Assembly (NCBI RefSeq): GCF_003112695.1
Contig: NZ_BFBP01000002.1
Span: forward strand, 465,668-529,667
Source of the DNA: Azospira sp. I13
GTDB taxonomy: Bacteria > Pseudomonadota > Gammaproteobacteria > Burkholderiales > Rhodocyclaceae
Length of the DNA stretch: 64,000 bases
Reading direction: 5' to 3'
The translations under genes and the position numbers were made by a program. This document shows positions 33,589 to 42,594 of the stretch, one piece after another (position 1 is the stretch's first letter; each line of letters opens with the position of its first letter). The notes under the pieces were generated by a model, which was not told where the DNA came from, searched no databases, and saw only the letters and a program-made list of their open reading frames with translations.

Positions 33589-34356
33589 TCAGCGCAGGAA
33601 GCGGTCGGTGGCAACAGGTTCTTCCACCACCACCGCATCGACGGTCACCACGGCCCCGCCGCGCAGTTGGCGCAGGCTTTCCAGGCCGAAGTGGATGTAC
33701 AGCAGGGCGCCGCAGGCCGGGGTCAGCAGGCCCAGCACCGGGATGTGGGCCAGCAGGGAAAGCAGGATGCCCAGGCCCAGCAGGGGCATGGCCCGGCGCT
33801 CCCGGATCAGGCGCCACTCGTCGTCGGTGGCGTGCATGGCCAGGGCGTCGTAGGCAAAGGTCTTGCGGTTAAGCCAGGCCATCCAGAACAGGGGCAGCAC
33901 CAGGCCCAGGCCGGGAATCAGCCACAGGGGCAGGGTCAACAGCCAGCCGGCGATGAACAGCAGGGCGGCCCAGACGCTGTTCCAGGCACCGGCGAAGAAG
34001 CTGTCCTTGCCCATGGCCGCCACCTCCGGGTAGTCCCGGGCGGCCACGATCTGCAACAGGAGGGGCATGATGAACACCGCCGCCAACACCATGGCGGTGA
34101 GATAGGAGAGAGCCAGGATCACCAGCCAGCCCCCGGCGGCGGCCAGCAGCTTGGCCAGCCACACGGCGCCCCAGCCGGACAGCCAGCTCATGGGGGGCTG
34201 GTCGAGGAACCAGGCGGAAAGGTGGTCCAACACCAGGAAGGTCAGCGTCAGCCACACCGCCAGGGCGGCCACGGCGGGAGACAGCACCAGCCACCAGACG
34301 CGGCGGCGGGAGAGGGTACCGAGGCTGCGGACCAGGGCGAGGATCATTTCGGGCAT
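33589..34356 (-). CDS. EI24-domain membrane protein (CysZ-like)
   Basis: A 255-residue integral membrane protein with five to six hydrophobic segments, including WWLVLSPAVAALAVWLTLTFLVL, GGWLVILALSYLTAMVLAAVFIMPLLLQIV and LLFIAGWLLTLPLWLIPGLGLVLPLFWMAWLNRKTFAYDALA. The latter is the conserved EI24/CysZ loop (WMAWLNRKTFAYDAL, then RRAMPLLGLGILLSLLAHIPVLGLLTP). CysZ imports sulfate, but without cys genes nearby a sulfate role is only a guess. It is followed 36 bases later by the cinA-like gene. Confidence 0.82.
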   Translation of the reverse strand: MPEMILALVRSLGTLSRRRVWWLVLSPAVAALAVWLTLTFLVLDHLSAWFLDQPPMSWLSGWGAVWLAKLLAAAGGWLVILALSYLTAMVLAAVFIMPLLLQIVAARDYPEVAAMGKDSFFAGAWNSVWAALLFIAGWLLTLPLWLIPGLGLVLPLFWMAWLNRKTFAYDALAMHATDDEWRLIRERRAMPLLGLGILLSLLAHIPVLGLLTPACGALLYIHFGLESLRQLRGGAVVTVDAVVVEEPVATDRFLR

Positions 34357-34375
34357 GGGGGTATCCTATTTTTTT

Positions 34376-34563
34376 GCCACAGAGGGCACAGAGATCACCG
34401 AGGTTTCGCACTCCGCCTTAGCTGCCGGAGCGGTTACAAACCGCACCTACCCTGCAAGCAAATAATGAAGCCAATCTCCGACATGCATAGCGGAAGAATG
34501 GCGTCCCTATTGCCTCCCAGGGCAGAGGCCTTTTCTCTCTGTGTGCTCTGTGCCCTCTGTGGC
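34376..34563. mobile_element. 188-bp element bounded by CACAGAG-type inverted repeats
   Basis: GCCACAGAGGGCACAGAG at 34376-34393 is repeated as its exact reverse complement at 34546-34563. On both sides the arms continue inward as degenerate CACAGAG or CACCGAG units. The interior has no gene and includes a copy of the dispersed 20-bp repeat. The element occupies nearly the whole gap between hrpA and the EI24 gene. Size, terminal inverted repeats and lack of coding capacity resemble a MITE-like or REP-like unit; mobility is not shown. Confidence 0.5.
34496..34515 (+). repeat. Dispersed 20-bp repeat, copy B
   Basis: GAATGGCGTCCCTATTGCCT, inside the CACAGAG-bounded element. The similarity to copy C extends to about 37 bases on either side. 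Confidence 0.75.
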
Positions 34564-34572
34564 TAACGTCTT

Positions 34573-37500
34573 TCAACCGTACTGTATCCCTTCCCACAGC
34601 TTCTGCAGACGCTTCACCGACACGGGCACCGGCGTCTTCAGTTCCTGGGCGAAGAGGTTGACCCGCAGTTCTTCCAGGAGCCAGCGGAACTGCTCCAGCT
34701 GCGGGTCCACCACGCCCTGCTTGGCCAGCTGCAGGGCGCGGCGTTCGTAGTGGGTCCACAGGGCGGTGTAGTCGGCCAGCAGTTGAACATCCCGGGCCGG
34801 GTTGGCCTTGAGCTTGTCCAGGCGCATGGCCGCCGCCTTGAGGTAGCGGGGGAAGTGCTGCAGGCGCTCGAAGGGCGTTTCCAGCACGAAGCGCTTGTGG
34901 ATCAGGCGACCGATCTGCTTCTCGATGTCCTGCACCGCGCCGGGGAAAGGCTTGAAGGCCGGCAGCTTTTTCACCAGGGCCTGCCACTCGGTCAGCACCA
35001 GGCCCACCAGGCGGCAGATTTCCTGGGCCAGCAGGCCCAGGCGGTTCTTGCCTTCGGCGCAGCGGGCCTTGAATGATTCCGCATCTTCCGGCCAGGGCTC
35101 CACCAGGCAGGCCCGCTCGAAAATCACTGACACCAGTTGCTGGCGCAGGTCGTCGGAAGAACCCAGGCTCATGAACTGCATGGCCATCTGGGTCAGGCCC
35201 GGCAGGTTCTTCTCGAAGTACTTCACCTGCTCCTTCAGCTGCAGCTGGAAGAGGCGGGAGAGGCCCAGCCGGTGGGCCGCCAGGGCTTCCTCCTGGGAGT
35301 CGTACACGCGCAGGGAAACGGTCTCGCCGTCTTCCGTCAGGCCCGGGTAACCGATCACCATCTGGCCGCCCACGGCCACTTCCATCAGCTCCGGCAGCTT
35401 GCCGAAGGTCCAGTCGGAGAGACCGGTGAATTCGCTGGGGGTCTCGTGCAGCTCCTGGAATTCCTGGCGCGCCTCCCGGCCCCATTCGCCGCGGAGCTGG
35501 GCCAGGCTGCGGCTCATGTCCAGCTGGCGGCCATGCTCATCCACCAGCTTGAAGTTCATGGAGAAGTGGGCCGGCAGTTCGCCGGGGCGGAAGGCATCGG
35601 GCGTCACCGCCCAGCCCCGGGCATTGAGGCCCCGGGATTCGAAAATGAAGTCGATGAGGGGGGCGATGATGCCCGGCGCCATGCGCTTCTCGTCGTTGCC
35701 CACCCAGGCGATGAACTCCTCGGCGAACTCGGGCACCGGCACCAGCTTGGCGCGGATGCGCTGGGGCAGGGTCTTCACCAGCTGCACCACCTTCTCCTTC
35801 AAGAGGCCCGGCACCAGCCACTCGCAGCGGTTGGCGGGCACCTGATTGAGCTGGGCCAGGGGCAGCACCAGGGTGACGCCGTCCCGGGGGCTGCCGGGCT
35901 CGAAGTGGTAGGTGAGGGCGTAGTCCACGCCGGAGAGGCGCATCTGGGGCGGGAAGGAATCGGTGGTGACCCCGGCCGCCTCGTGGCGCATCAGGTCTTC
36001 CTTCTGCAGGAAGAGCAGTTTCGCGCTTTCTGCCCCATTCTCCCGCTCCGCCTCCTTGCGCCACTTGTCGAAGTCGGCGCCGTTATAAATGCCCGAGGGA
36101 ATCAGATGGTCGTAGAAGGCGAAGATCAGTTCGTCGTCCACCAGCACATCCTGGCGGCGCTGCTTGTGTTCCAGGTTCTCGATGTCCCGGATGGCCTTCT
36201 GGTTGTGCTGGTAGAAGGGCCAGCGGCGCACGAAGTCCTCGCTGATCTCGCCGCCCACCAGGCCCTGGCGGATGAAGAGCAGACGCGCCTCTTCCGGGTT
36301 CATGGGGCCGAAGTTCACCCGCTTCTTGGGATTGACGACGATGCCGTGCAGGGTGGAGCGCTCGTAGGCCACGGCCTGCATGGCCTTCTTCTCCCAGTGG
36401 GGGTCGAAGTAGCTCTTGCGGATCAGATGGGCGCCCACCTCCTCCAGCCATTCGGGCTCGATACGGGCGAGGCAGCGGGCGTAGAGCTTGGTGGTTTCCG
36501 TCAGCTCGGCGCAGACCACCCACTTGCCCGCCTTCTTCTGCAAGGCCGAGCCCGGGTGGATGAGGAAGCGGATGCCCCGGGCGCCGAGATAGTGGCTGCT
36601 GTCGTCGGACTTGCAGCCGATATTGCCCAGGAGGCCCGTCAGCAGGGCCTTGTGGATGGGCTCGTAGGTGGCAGGAATCTCGTTCTCGCGCCAGCCCAGC
36701 TCGGTGACCATGGCGTGGATCTGGTTGTACACCTCCCGCCATTCGCGCATGCGCAGGTAGGAGAGGAAACGCTCCTTGCAGGCCTCGGCCAGCTTGCGGC
36801 TGGAGAGGTGCCGGGCCTGTTCCTCAAACCAGTGCCACAGCTTCAACCAGGAGAGGAATTCGGACTTCTCGTCGGCGAACTGGCGGTGCTTTTCATCCGC
36901 CGCCTGCAGCCGTTCCTGGGGCCGCTCCTTGGGGTCCTGCACCGAGAGGGCGGCGGCGATGACCAGCACTTCCTTGAGGCAGCCCCGGTCCCGGGCGGCC
37001 ACGATCATGCGGGCGATGCGCGGGTCCAGGGGCAGCTTGGCCAGGCCCCGGCCCACGTCGGTGAGGCGCTTGTCGTCGTCGAGGCCGCCCAGTTCCTGCA
37101 GCAGGGAATAGCCGTCGTTGATGGCTTTGGGCGGCGGCGCCTCGATGAAGGGGAAGCTCTCCACATCGGTGAGCTTCAAGGCCTTCATGCGCAGGATCAC
37201 CCCGGCCAGGGAGGAACGGAGGATTTCCGGGTCAGTGAACTCGCCCCGGGCGTTGAAGTCGGCCTCGTCGTAGAGGCGGATGCAGACCCCCGCCGCCACC
37301 CGGCCGCAACGGCCCGCCCGCTGCCGCGCCGCGGCCTGGGAGACCCGCTCCACCTGGAGCATTTCCACCTTGTTGCGGTAGGAATAGCGTTTCACCCGGG
37401 CCAGGCCCGTATCCACCACGTAGCGGATGCCGGGCACGGTAAGGGAGGTTTCCGCCACGTTGGTGGCCAGCACCACCCGGCGGCCGCCGCCGGTCTTGAA

Positions 37501-38526
37501 GACCCGGTCCTGCTCCGCCGCCGAGAGGCGGGAGAAGAGCGGCAGGATTTCCGGCTGGGGGCCGGGGAAGTGGTGCTTGCGCAGGGCTTCCGCCGCCTCC
37601 CGGATTTCCCGCTCGCCGGGGAGGAACACCAGCACATCTCCCGGGCCTTCCCGGCCCAGTTCGTGGACGGCGTCCACGATGGCGTCGTAAAGATCCCGCT
37701 CCTCCTGGTCTTCTTCCAGGGGTGTCACCGGGCGGTAGCGCACCTCCACCGGGTAGAGGCGGCCGGAGACTTCGATCACCGGCGCCGGCTTGCCGTGCTG
37801 GGCGAAGTGCTGGGCGAAGCGTTCCGCGTCGATGGTGGCGGAAGTGATGATGACCTTCAGATCCTTGCGCTTGGCCAGCAGCTGCTTCAGGTAGCCCAGC
37901 AGGAAGTCGATGTTGAGGCTGCGCTCGTGGGCCTCGTCGATGATGATGGTGTCGTAGGCGTTGAGGTAGGGGTCGGTCTGGGTTTCCGCCAGCAGGATGC
38001 CGTCGGTCATCAGCTTCAAGTAGGACTGGGGCCCGCTACGGTCCTGAAAACGGATTTTCACCCCCACCCCGGCCCCGATCTGGGTCTGCAACTCCTGGGC
38101 CACCCGGGCTGCCACGGAGCGGGCCGCCAGGCGCCGGGGCTGGGTATGGCCGATCAGTCCCGCCGCCCCCCGGCCCAGTTCCAGGCAGATCTTGGGCAGC
38201 TGGGTGGTCTTGCCGGAGCCGGTCTCGCCGCAGACGATGACCACCTGGTTCTGCTCGATGAGGGCTTTGATCTCGTCCCGCCGCCCGTTGACCGGCAGAT
38301 CCTCCGCATATTCCGGCTTGGGCAGGCGCCCTGCCCGCTCGGCACAGGCGGCGCGGGAGCGGGCCAGCAGGGCCTCGTAGTCGGCCTTGGCCTTCTCGGC
38401 ATTGGGGCCGGGCTGGCCGGCGGAACGGGAGAGGGCGCGCAGACGCGGCCGGTCCGCAGTCAGGCAGTCGGCAAAAGAGGGTGCCGCAGGCGCGGCGGTA
38501 CGGGAGCGGGGTGCAGCAGACTTCAT
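34573..38526 (-). CDS. hrpA: HrpA, DEAH-box ATP-dependent RNA helicase
   Basis: A 1317-residue helicase, normal for HrpA, which resolves stalled ribosomes or remodels RNA. Motif I GETGSGKT is at 100-107, motif II DEAH at 197-200 and motif III SAT in VIITSATIDAERF. Motif VI is QRAGRCGRV. Winged-helix/HA2 and OB-fold regions follow, then the long HrpA-specific C-terminal DUF3418 region (GWAVTPDAFRPGELPAHFSMNFKLVDEHGRQLDMSRSL). I chose the ATG at 38526 rather than a TTG one codon earlier. Its complementary strand carries a very long open frame, which is a composition artefact. Confidence 0.95.
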   Translation of the reverse strand: MKSAAPRSRTAAPAAPSFADCLTADRPRLRALSRSAGQPGPNAEKAKADYEALLARSRAACAERAGRLPKPEYAEDLPVNGRRDEIKALIEQNQVVIVCGETGSGKTTQLPKICLELGRGAAGLIGHTQPRRLAARSVAARVAQELQTQIGAGVGVKIRFQDRSGPQSYLKLMTDGILLAETQTDPYLNAYDTIIIDEAHERSLNIDFLLGYLKQLLAKRKDLKVIITSATIDAERFAQHFAQHGKPAPVIEVSGRLYPVEVRYRPVTPLEEDQEERDLYDAIVDAVHELGREGPGDVLVFLPGEREIREAAEALRKHHFPGPQPEILPLFSRLSAAEQDRVFKTGGGRRVVLATNVAETSLTVPGIRYVVDTGLARVKRYSYRNKVEMLQVERVSQAAARQRAGRCGRVAAGVCIRLYDEADFNARGEFTDPEILRSSLAGVILRMKALKLTDVESFPFIEAPPPKAINDGYSLLQELGGLDDDKRLTDVGRGLAKLPLDPRIARMIVAARDRGCLKEVLVIAAALSVQDPKERPQERLQAADEKHRQFADEKSEFLSWLKLWHWFEEQARHLSSRKLAEACKERFLSYLRMREWREVYNQIHAMVTELGWRENEIPATYEPIHKALLTGLLGNIGCKSDDSSHYLGARGIRFLIHPGSALQKKAGKWVVCAELTETTKLYARCLARIEPEWLEEVGAHLIRKSYFDPHWEKKAMQAVAYERSTLHGIVVNPKKRVNFGPMNPEEARLLFIRQGLVGGEISEDFVRRWPFYQHNQKAIRDIENLEHKQRRQDVLVDDELIFAFYDHLIPSGIYNGADFDKWRKEAERENGAESAKLLFLQKEDLMRHEAAGVTTDSFPPQMRLSGVDYALTYHFEPGSPRDGVTLVLPLAQLNQVPANRCEWLVPGLLKEKVVQLVKTLPQRIRAKLVPVPEFAEEFIAWVGNDEKRMAPGIIAPLIDFIFESRGLNARGWAVTPDAFRPGELPAHFSMNFKLVDEHGRQLDMSRSLAQLRGEWGREARQEFQELHETPSEFTGLSDWTFGKLPELMEVAVGGQMVIGYPGLTEDGETVSLRVYDSQEEALAAHRLGLSRLFQLQLKEQVKYFEKNLPGLTQMAMQFMSLGSSDDLRQQLVSVIFERACLVEPWPEDAESFKARCAEGKNRLGLLAQEICRLVGLVLTEWQALVKKLPAFKPFPGAVQDIEKQIGRLIHKRFVLETPFERLQHFPRYLKAAAMRLDKLKANPARDVQLLADYTALWTHYERRALQLAKQGVVDPQLEQFRWLLEELRVNLFAQELKTPVPVSVKRLQKLWEGIQYG

Positions 38527-38747
38527 CAATCCATCCGGCGGCCGCAGCGGGGGCGGCCGTCTCTACCTAAACGACAAAGGGGGCAAGTCTCCCGCCAAAC
38601 CCTGGCCAGGGCAAGGCCTGCCAGCGTTTTTTCTGCACGACGGGAGTGCCACTGCCCGGTGCCCGGAGGGGCAAGCGGGACGGGCATCTTCCCCGCCCCA
38701 TGCCCCGGAGCCTTATTCGGTGCGCCTGGCCAGCCAGGGGGCTCGCC

Positions 38748-38766
38748 GATGGCCGTCCCTATTACC
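38748..38766 (+). repeat. Dispersed repeat, divergent copy D
   Basis: GATGGCCGTCCCTATTACC in the 260-base gap between the hrpA start and the lysR stop. It matches the other copies at most positions of the core. No gene is seen in this gap. Confidence 0.45.
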
Positions 38767-38787
38767 GCGCCGGACACCACGCGAACA

Positions 38788-39687
38788 TCACGCCGCCACG
38801 GCCCGGGCCGCGATGGCCGGCCAGGGCTGGGGCGCCCACAGGCGGGCCTCGAACATGGCGATGAGGCGCTGCACGGCGGGCCATTCGCCACTCGGGCCAG
38901 TCAGGGCCACCCATTCCACTTCCGGCAGGGGCGGCAAGTCTTCGCTGATGCGCACCAGCCCTTCCCCCAGCAGGCTCAGAGGCAGGGGCGAGACCGCCAG
39001 CCCGGCCCGCAGGGCGTGGCGGATGCCGGTGTGGCTGTGGCCGGCAAAGGCCAGGCGCCAGGGCATGCCGGCCTGGGTCAGGGCGGCCTGGGCGATGACG
39101 CGGAAGATGCAGCCTTCCTGGAACAGGGCCAGGGGCAGAGGCCGCTCGGCCGCGGCGCTGCTCTGGGCGCCGGCGGCCCAGACCATGGGCTCCCGCCACA
39201 GTGAACGCCCGGCCGCCGTGGGCCGTTCGCCGATGCGCTTGATCAGGGCCATGTCCAATTCCCCCGACTCCACCCGGGCGGCCAGCCGCGCCGAAAGATC
39301 ACACTCCAAGGCCAGCTTGACCCGGGGATAGGCTTGGTGGAATTCGGCCACCACGCTGCCCAGGTCCCGCTCCATCACCTCCTCCGCCAGGCCCACCCGC
39401 AGGCTGCCGGCCAGGTCCGGCTCGGCGAAGCAGCCGATGGCCTCGTCATTGAGGCGCAGCAGGCGACGGGCGTAGTCCAGCAGCAGCAGGCCCTCTTCGG
39501 TGACGCCTTCCAACCGGCCCTGGGAGCGCACCAGCAGAGGCTTTTCCAGCTGCTCCTCCAGGCGCTTGATCTGCAGGCTCACCGCCGACTGGGTGCGGCC
39601 CAGACGGGCGGCGGCCAGGGAAAAGCTGCCGCATTCGGCAATGGCCACCAGGGCCCGCAGCAAGTCCAGATCGAGATGGCGCGCCAT
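38788..39687 (-). CDS. LysR-family transcriptional regulator
   Basis: A 299-residue regulator with an N-terminal winged HTH (LDLLRALVAIAECGSFSLAAARLGRTQSAVSLQIKRLEEQLEKPLLVR) and a periplasmic-binding-protein-like effector domain (LRVGLAEEVMERDLGSVVAEFHQAYPRVKLALECD). The frame is open upstream into the divergent promoter. ATGs at 39690 and 39687 both serve a GGAG site, and the second has better spacing. It is transcribed away from the EamA transporter gene, 100 bases apart, so it probably controls that gene and itself. Confidence 0.9.
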   Translation of the reverse strand: MARHLDLDLLRALVAIAECGSFSLAAARLGRTQSAVSLQIKRLEEQLEKPLLVRSQGRLEGVTEEGLLLLDYARRLLRLNDEAIGCFAEPDLAGSLRVGLAEEVMERDLGSVVAEFHQAYPRVKLALECDLSARLAARVESGELDMALIKRIGERPTAAGRSLWREPMVWAAGAQSSAAAERPLPLALFQEGCIFRVIAQAALTQAGMPWRLAFAGHSHTGIRHALRAGLAVSPLPLSLLGEGLVRISEDLPPLPEVEWVALTGPSGEWPAVQRLIAMFEARLWAPQPWPAIAARAVAA

Positions 39688-39704
39688 CATTTCACTCCGA
39701 AATA

Positions 39705-39723
39705 TTGATTCGATATTTATCAA
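39705..39723. promoter_or_regulatory. LysR-type operator in the lysR/eamA divergent region
   Basis: TTGAT-N9-ATCAA contains the T-N11-A pattern typical of LysR binding sites. It lies in an AT-rich island (39691-39740) unlike the surrounding DNA, with further AATATT half-sites on each side. Confidence 0.5.
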
Positions 39724-39787
39724 TTTATCAAATATTGCCGCAAAGGCTAGGGTGAGGGCTGCGTATTTTTCTGCCTGGAGTCCCGCC

Positions 39788-40729
39788 ATGAATGCCATCG
39801 CCCCGCCCCTGCCCTCGGCCATCCCGAGCGCCGCCCCCATAGCGCCATTGGCGCCATCGGCCCCTGCCGCCCCCTCCCGCCGCCTGGTGCTGGCCGCCGG
39901 CATCAGTTTCAGCGTCATCTGGAGTTCGGCCTTCGTCGCCGGCCGCATCGGCCTGGATCATGCGGCGCCCCTGACCCTGCTGGCCATTCGCTTTCTCGTC
40001 GCCGGCCTGCTCTTCGGTGCCACCGCCCTGCTCCTCGGCCGCAGCATCCGCCTGCCCGCCCGGGCCGGGCGGACGCTGGCGGCCGGCCTGCTCTGCAACG
40101 CGGCATACCTGGGCCTCGCCTACTGGGGCCTGCAAGGTGTGCCCACGGCCCTGACGGCGGTGCTGGTGAGCGCCTGCCCCCTGCTCACCCTGCTGCTGGC
40201 CGCCGGTCTGGAGGGGGAAAAGCTGACGCCGACCCGGCTCGTCGGCATTCTCCTGGGCATGGGGGGCGTACTGTGGATCACCCGTCATCGCCTGACGGTG
40301 GAGCATCTGCAGCCCATCTATCTGCTGGCCATCGCCGCCGGCACCGTGGCCCTGGCCCTGGGCACGGTGCTGAGCAAGAAGGTGGCGGCAGGGCAGGACC
40401 TGCTCTCCGCCGTTACCCTGCAATTCCTCGCCAGCGGCCTGGTGTTGCTGCCTCTCGCCTTCTTCCTGGAGGATTTCCGCTGCGACGGGAGCGCCGCCCT
40501 GTGGGGCAGCCTGGCCTACAGCGTAGCCGTTTCCCTGGCCAGCACCCTGCTCATGCTATGGCTGCTGCGCCACGGCCAGGCCAGTTCGGCCAGCAGCTTC
40601 CACTTCCTCAACCCCTTCTTCGGCACCCTTTTCGCAGTCACCTTGTTGGGAGAACGGATGTTCGCCGGCGACCTGCTGGGCGTGCTGCCCATTGCGGTGG
40701 GCATCGCGCTGGTGGCCCGGCAGCGCTGA
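39788..40729 (+). CDS. EamA/DMT-family exporter
   Basis: A 313-residue inner-membrane transporter with ten predicted helices in two EamA repeats (ISFSVIWSSAFVAGRIGLDHAAPLTLLAIRFLVAGLLFG ... and LLAIAAGTVALALGTVLSKKVAAGQDLLSAVTLQFLASGLVLLPLAF). A Pro/Ala-rich cytoplasmic stretch of about 30 residues precedes the first helix. The family exports amino acids or other metabolites; the substrate here is unknown. Start ATG after GGAG. It is divergent from a LysR gene, the usual layout for inducible exporters of this family. Confidence 0.9.
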   Translation: MNAIAPPLPSAIPSAAPIAPLAPSAPAAPSRRLVLAAGISFSVIWSSAFVAGRIGLDHAAPLTLLAIRFLVAGLLFGATALLLGRSIRLPARAGRTLAAGLLCNAAYLGLAYWGLQGVPTALTAVLVSACPLLTLLLAAGLEGEKLTPTRLVGILLGMGGVLWITRHRLTVEHLQPIYLLAIAAGTVALALGTVLSKKVAAGQDLLSAVTLQFLASGLVLLPLAFFLEDFRCDGSAALWGSLAYSVAVSLASTLLMLWLLRHGQASSASSFHFLNPFFGTLFAVTLLGERMFAGDLLGVLPIAVGIALVARQR

Positions 40730-40870
40730 CATTAGCCCGCAGGGAGCAAACCCTCCGGCGCCCGGCTTGCCATCCCGGGAGCCGGGCATTACATTCCATG
40801 GACATATCCACAAGGGGTAACAAAGGCGCTCCGGCGCCCTCGCCCCTTCCCCTCATGGAAAACTGGACCT

Positions 40871-41161
40871 ATGACCCCCATCGATTTCAAGGAACTCCCT
40901 ACCCTTAGCCAAGCCGGGATCGTCTGGAGTTTTTTCTGGCGCGGCATCGCCACCACCCTCGGCTCTGCCCTATGCGGCACGCTCCTCGGGGGTATCGTCG
41001 GCTTCGCCCTGGGCATTAGCGGCATTGGCCGCTCCGCCCTTCCCCTGATAGGCGGCCTGGTGGGCCTGCTGACGGGCCTGTTCTTTTTCTACCTGTATGT
41101 CCGCTGGCTGCTGGCCAGCCGCCTGGGACACTTCCGCCTGGTGCTGGTCCCGGCCGACTAG
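40871..41161 (+). CDS. Small two-helix membrane protein
   Basis: A 96-residue protein with two hydrophobic segments at about 22-50 (FFWRGIATTLGSALCGTLLGGIVGFALGI) and 57-80 (LPLIGGLVGLLTGLFFFYLYVRWL). Gly-rich helices suggest tight packing or oligomers. The ATG follows TGGAAAACTGGACCT, a weak ribosome site. I do not recognise a named family. The preceding gap (40730-40870) holds a GCCCGGCT/AGCCGGGC hairpin at 40760-40787. Confidence 0.6.
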   Translation: MTPIDFKELPTLSQAGIVWSFFWRGIATTLGSALCGTLLGGIVGFALGISGIGRSALPLIGGLVGLLTGLFFFYLYVRWLLASRLGHFRLVLVPAD

Positions 41162-41211
41162 CCCCGTCCGCTACATGACCGGGGCCCCATTCCAGGGATA
41201 ATGCCGCCCCC

Positions 41212-42048
41212 ATGACCCGACCTACCCCCCTGCCTCGCCAACGCCATCTTCAACGCCTGCGCTGGCGTCTGGAGCGGGACAGTTTTCCCCGCCTGCAGAT
41301 GCTGCTGCTGGTACTGCTCACCGCCGGTTCTGGGCTGCTGGCGTCCTTTGCCCTGCTCCACGCCGGCCTGACCCACATGGGCTGGCGTTACGGTGCCGCC
41401 TTTCTCCTCGCCTACGGGGTGTTTCTCGGCCTGCTCTGGCTGTGGCTGCGCACCCGGGCGGAGGACTATGCCGACATTCCCGACCTGACGGATCTGGGCC
41501 GCCTGGTACCGTCGGGGCCCTCGACCAGCGGCGGCTCGTCCACGCTTGAAGGCCTGGGCGGGCATTTCGGTGGCGGTGGCGCCAGCAGTCATTTTGATGC
41601 CCCGGCCGTGGCCGAAACCCTGAGCGAACCGGCAGCGCCAGCCGAGGCCCTGTCGAACGGCGGCGACGCCATCGGCCAGGCCCTGGGAGCCGCGGCGGAA
41701 GGAGAGGAGTTGGCCATTCCCCTGATCGTGATGGTGCTGGCAGCGGCCCTGGTGCTGTCGTCGGCCTTCATTGTTTACTCGGCGCCGAGCCTGTTCGCCG
41801 AACTATTGCTGGACGGCACCCTGGCGGCCACCCTCTACCGGCGCCTGCACCGGCTGGAAAGGCGCCACTGGCTGGAAACCGCCCTGCGCCAGACCCTGCT
41901 GCCCTTCCTCCTGACCGGGCTGCTGGTGACCGGTTGCGGCGCAGCCCTGCATCACTTCGCCCCGGGCGCCCACACCCTGGGGGAAGCCTGGCAACAGGCC
42001 AGGACACCCCAGAACGCCCTCACCGACCCGACCGACAAGCCGCGCTAA
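41212..42048 (+). CDS. Membrane protein of unknown function with Gly/Ser-rich loop
   Basis: A 278-residue protein with four predicted helices, at about 30-50, 60-78, 168-190 and 224-245. Between helices 2 and 3 is a Gly/Ser/Ala-rich stretch (SGPSTSGGSSTLEGLGGHFGGGGASSHF). That region resembles the low-complexity loops of TPM/YgcG-type membrane proteins, but no TPM motif is seen. It may be co-transcribed with the 96-residue protein 50 bases upstream. No function can be assigned. Confidence 0.6.
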   Translation: MTRPTPLPRQRHLQRLRWRLERDSFPRLQMLLLVLLTAGSGLLASFALLHAGLTHMGWRYGAAFLLAYGVFLGLLWLWLRTRAEDYADIPDLTDLGRLVPSGPSTSGGSSTLEGLGGHFGGGGASSHFDAPAVAETLSEPAAPAEALSNGGDAIGQALGAAAEGEELAIPLIVMVLAAALVLSSAFIVYSAPSLFAELLLDGTLAATLYRRLHRLERRHWLETALRQTLLPFLLTGLLVTGCGAALHHFAPGAHTLGEAWQQARTPQNALTDPTDKPR

Positions 42049-42055
42049 CGGCCCC

Positions 42056-42445
42056 TCAGGGCCAAACCCGATGCACACCCACGCTCCACAGGCCGAGGAA
42101 GGTCATGGCCAGGGAGCCCAGCAGGTGCAGGGCAATAGCGCCGAAGGCCCAGGTGTACTGCTGGGCCAGCAGGCGCTCCATGACTTCGCCGGAAAAGCTG
42201 GAAAAAGTGGTGAGGCCGCCGAGGAAGCCGGTGATGACGAAAAACTTGAGTACCGGCGAAAGATGGGCATAACTGTGGAAGACGCCCAGGGCCACACCAA
42301 TGAGGTAGCCGCCGATGAGATTGGCGGCCAGGGTGCCCAGGGGCACGGCGACGAAAAGGGGGTTGAGTAGCAGGCCCAAGCCCCAGCGGGACCAGGCCCC
42401 GAGGGCGGCACCGGCACCGATGGCAAAGAAGGCGTTCCAGTTCAT
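42056..42445 (-). CDS. crcB: CrcB/Fluc fluoride channel
   Basis: A 129-residue four-helix membrane protein that exports fluoride as an antiparallel dimer. Family motifs are GAGAALGAWSRWGLG, PLGTLAANLIGGYLIG and the signature GFLGGLTTFSSFSGEV, which holds the pore Phe residues and the Na+-binding GLTTFSTF-like loop. I chose ATG 42445, giving MNWNAFFAIG. I looked for a fluoride riboswitch upstream and saw none. It is convergent with the preceding membrane protein gene. Confidence 0.93.
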   Translation of the reverse strand: MNWNAFFAIGAGAALGAWSRWGLGLLLNPLFVAVPLGTLAANLIGGYLIGVALGVFHSYAHLSPVLKFFVITGFLGGLTTFSSFSGEVMERLLAQQYTWAFGAIALHLLGSLAMTFLGLWSVGVHRVWP

Positions 42446-42523
42446 GCCGGCCCAAACTCCACGCAGATTGAATGAAACGCCGATTCTAGCGGCTTTTACT
42501 TGCGAAAAGACTTGTGAAAAGCG

Positions 42524-42542
42524 CCGCCTCAAGGCGGTTTTT
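42524..42542 (+). terminator. Terminator-like hairpin upstream of glnS
   Basis: CCGCCT-CA-AGGCGG followed by five T residues, read on the plus strand 50 bases before the glnS start. A possible -10 (TAAAAT, 42558) lies after it, so it more likely ends antisense transcripts than attenuates glnS. Confidence 0.45.
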
Positions 42543-42594
42543 CCCCGGCGCCCCGGTTAAAATAGCCGCCAAAGCCCTTCAAGGAAAACCTGCT

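Noticed and set aside
35137..39204. Open frame of 1355 codons on the plus strand opposite hrpA
   Set aside because: It is a shadow of hrpA: the opposite frame has DEAH-helicase motifs, while this one is His/Gln/Gly-rich without domains, as expected from antisense of high-GC coding DNA.
42446..42594. Possible fluoride riboswitch upstream of crcB
   Set aside because: The conserved segments of the crcB motif could not be found on the minus strand; only a terminator-like hairpin is present.
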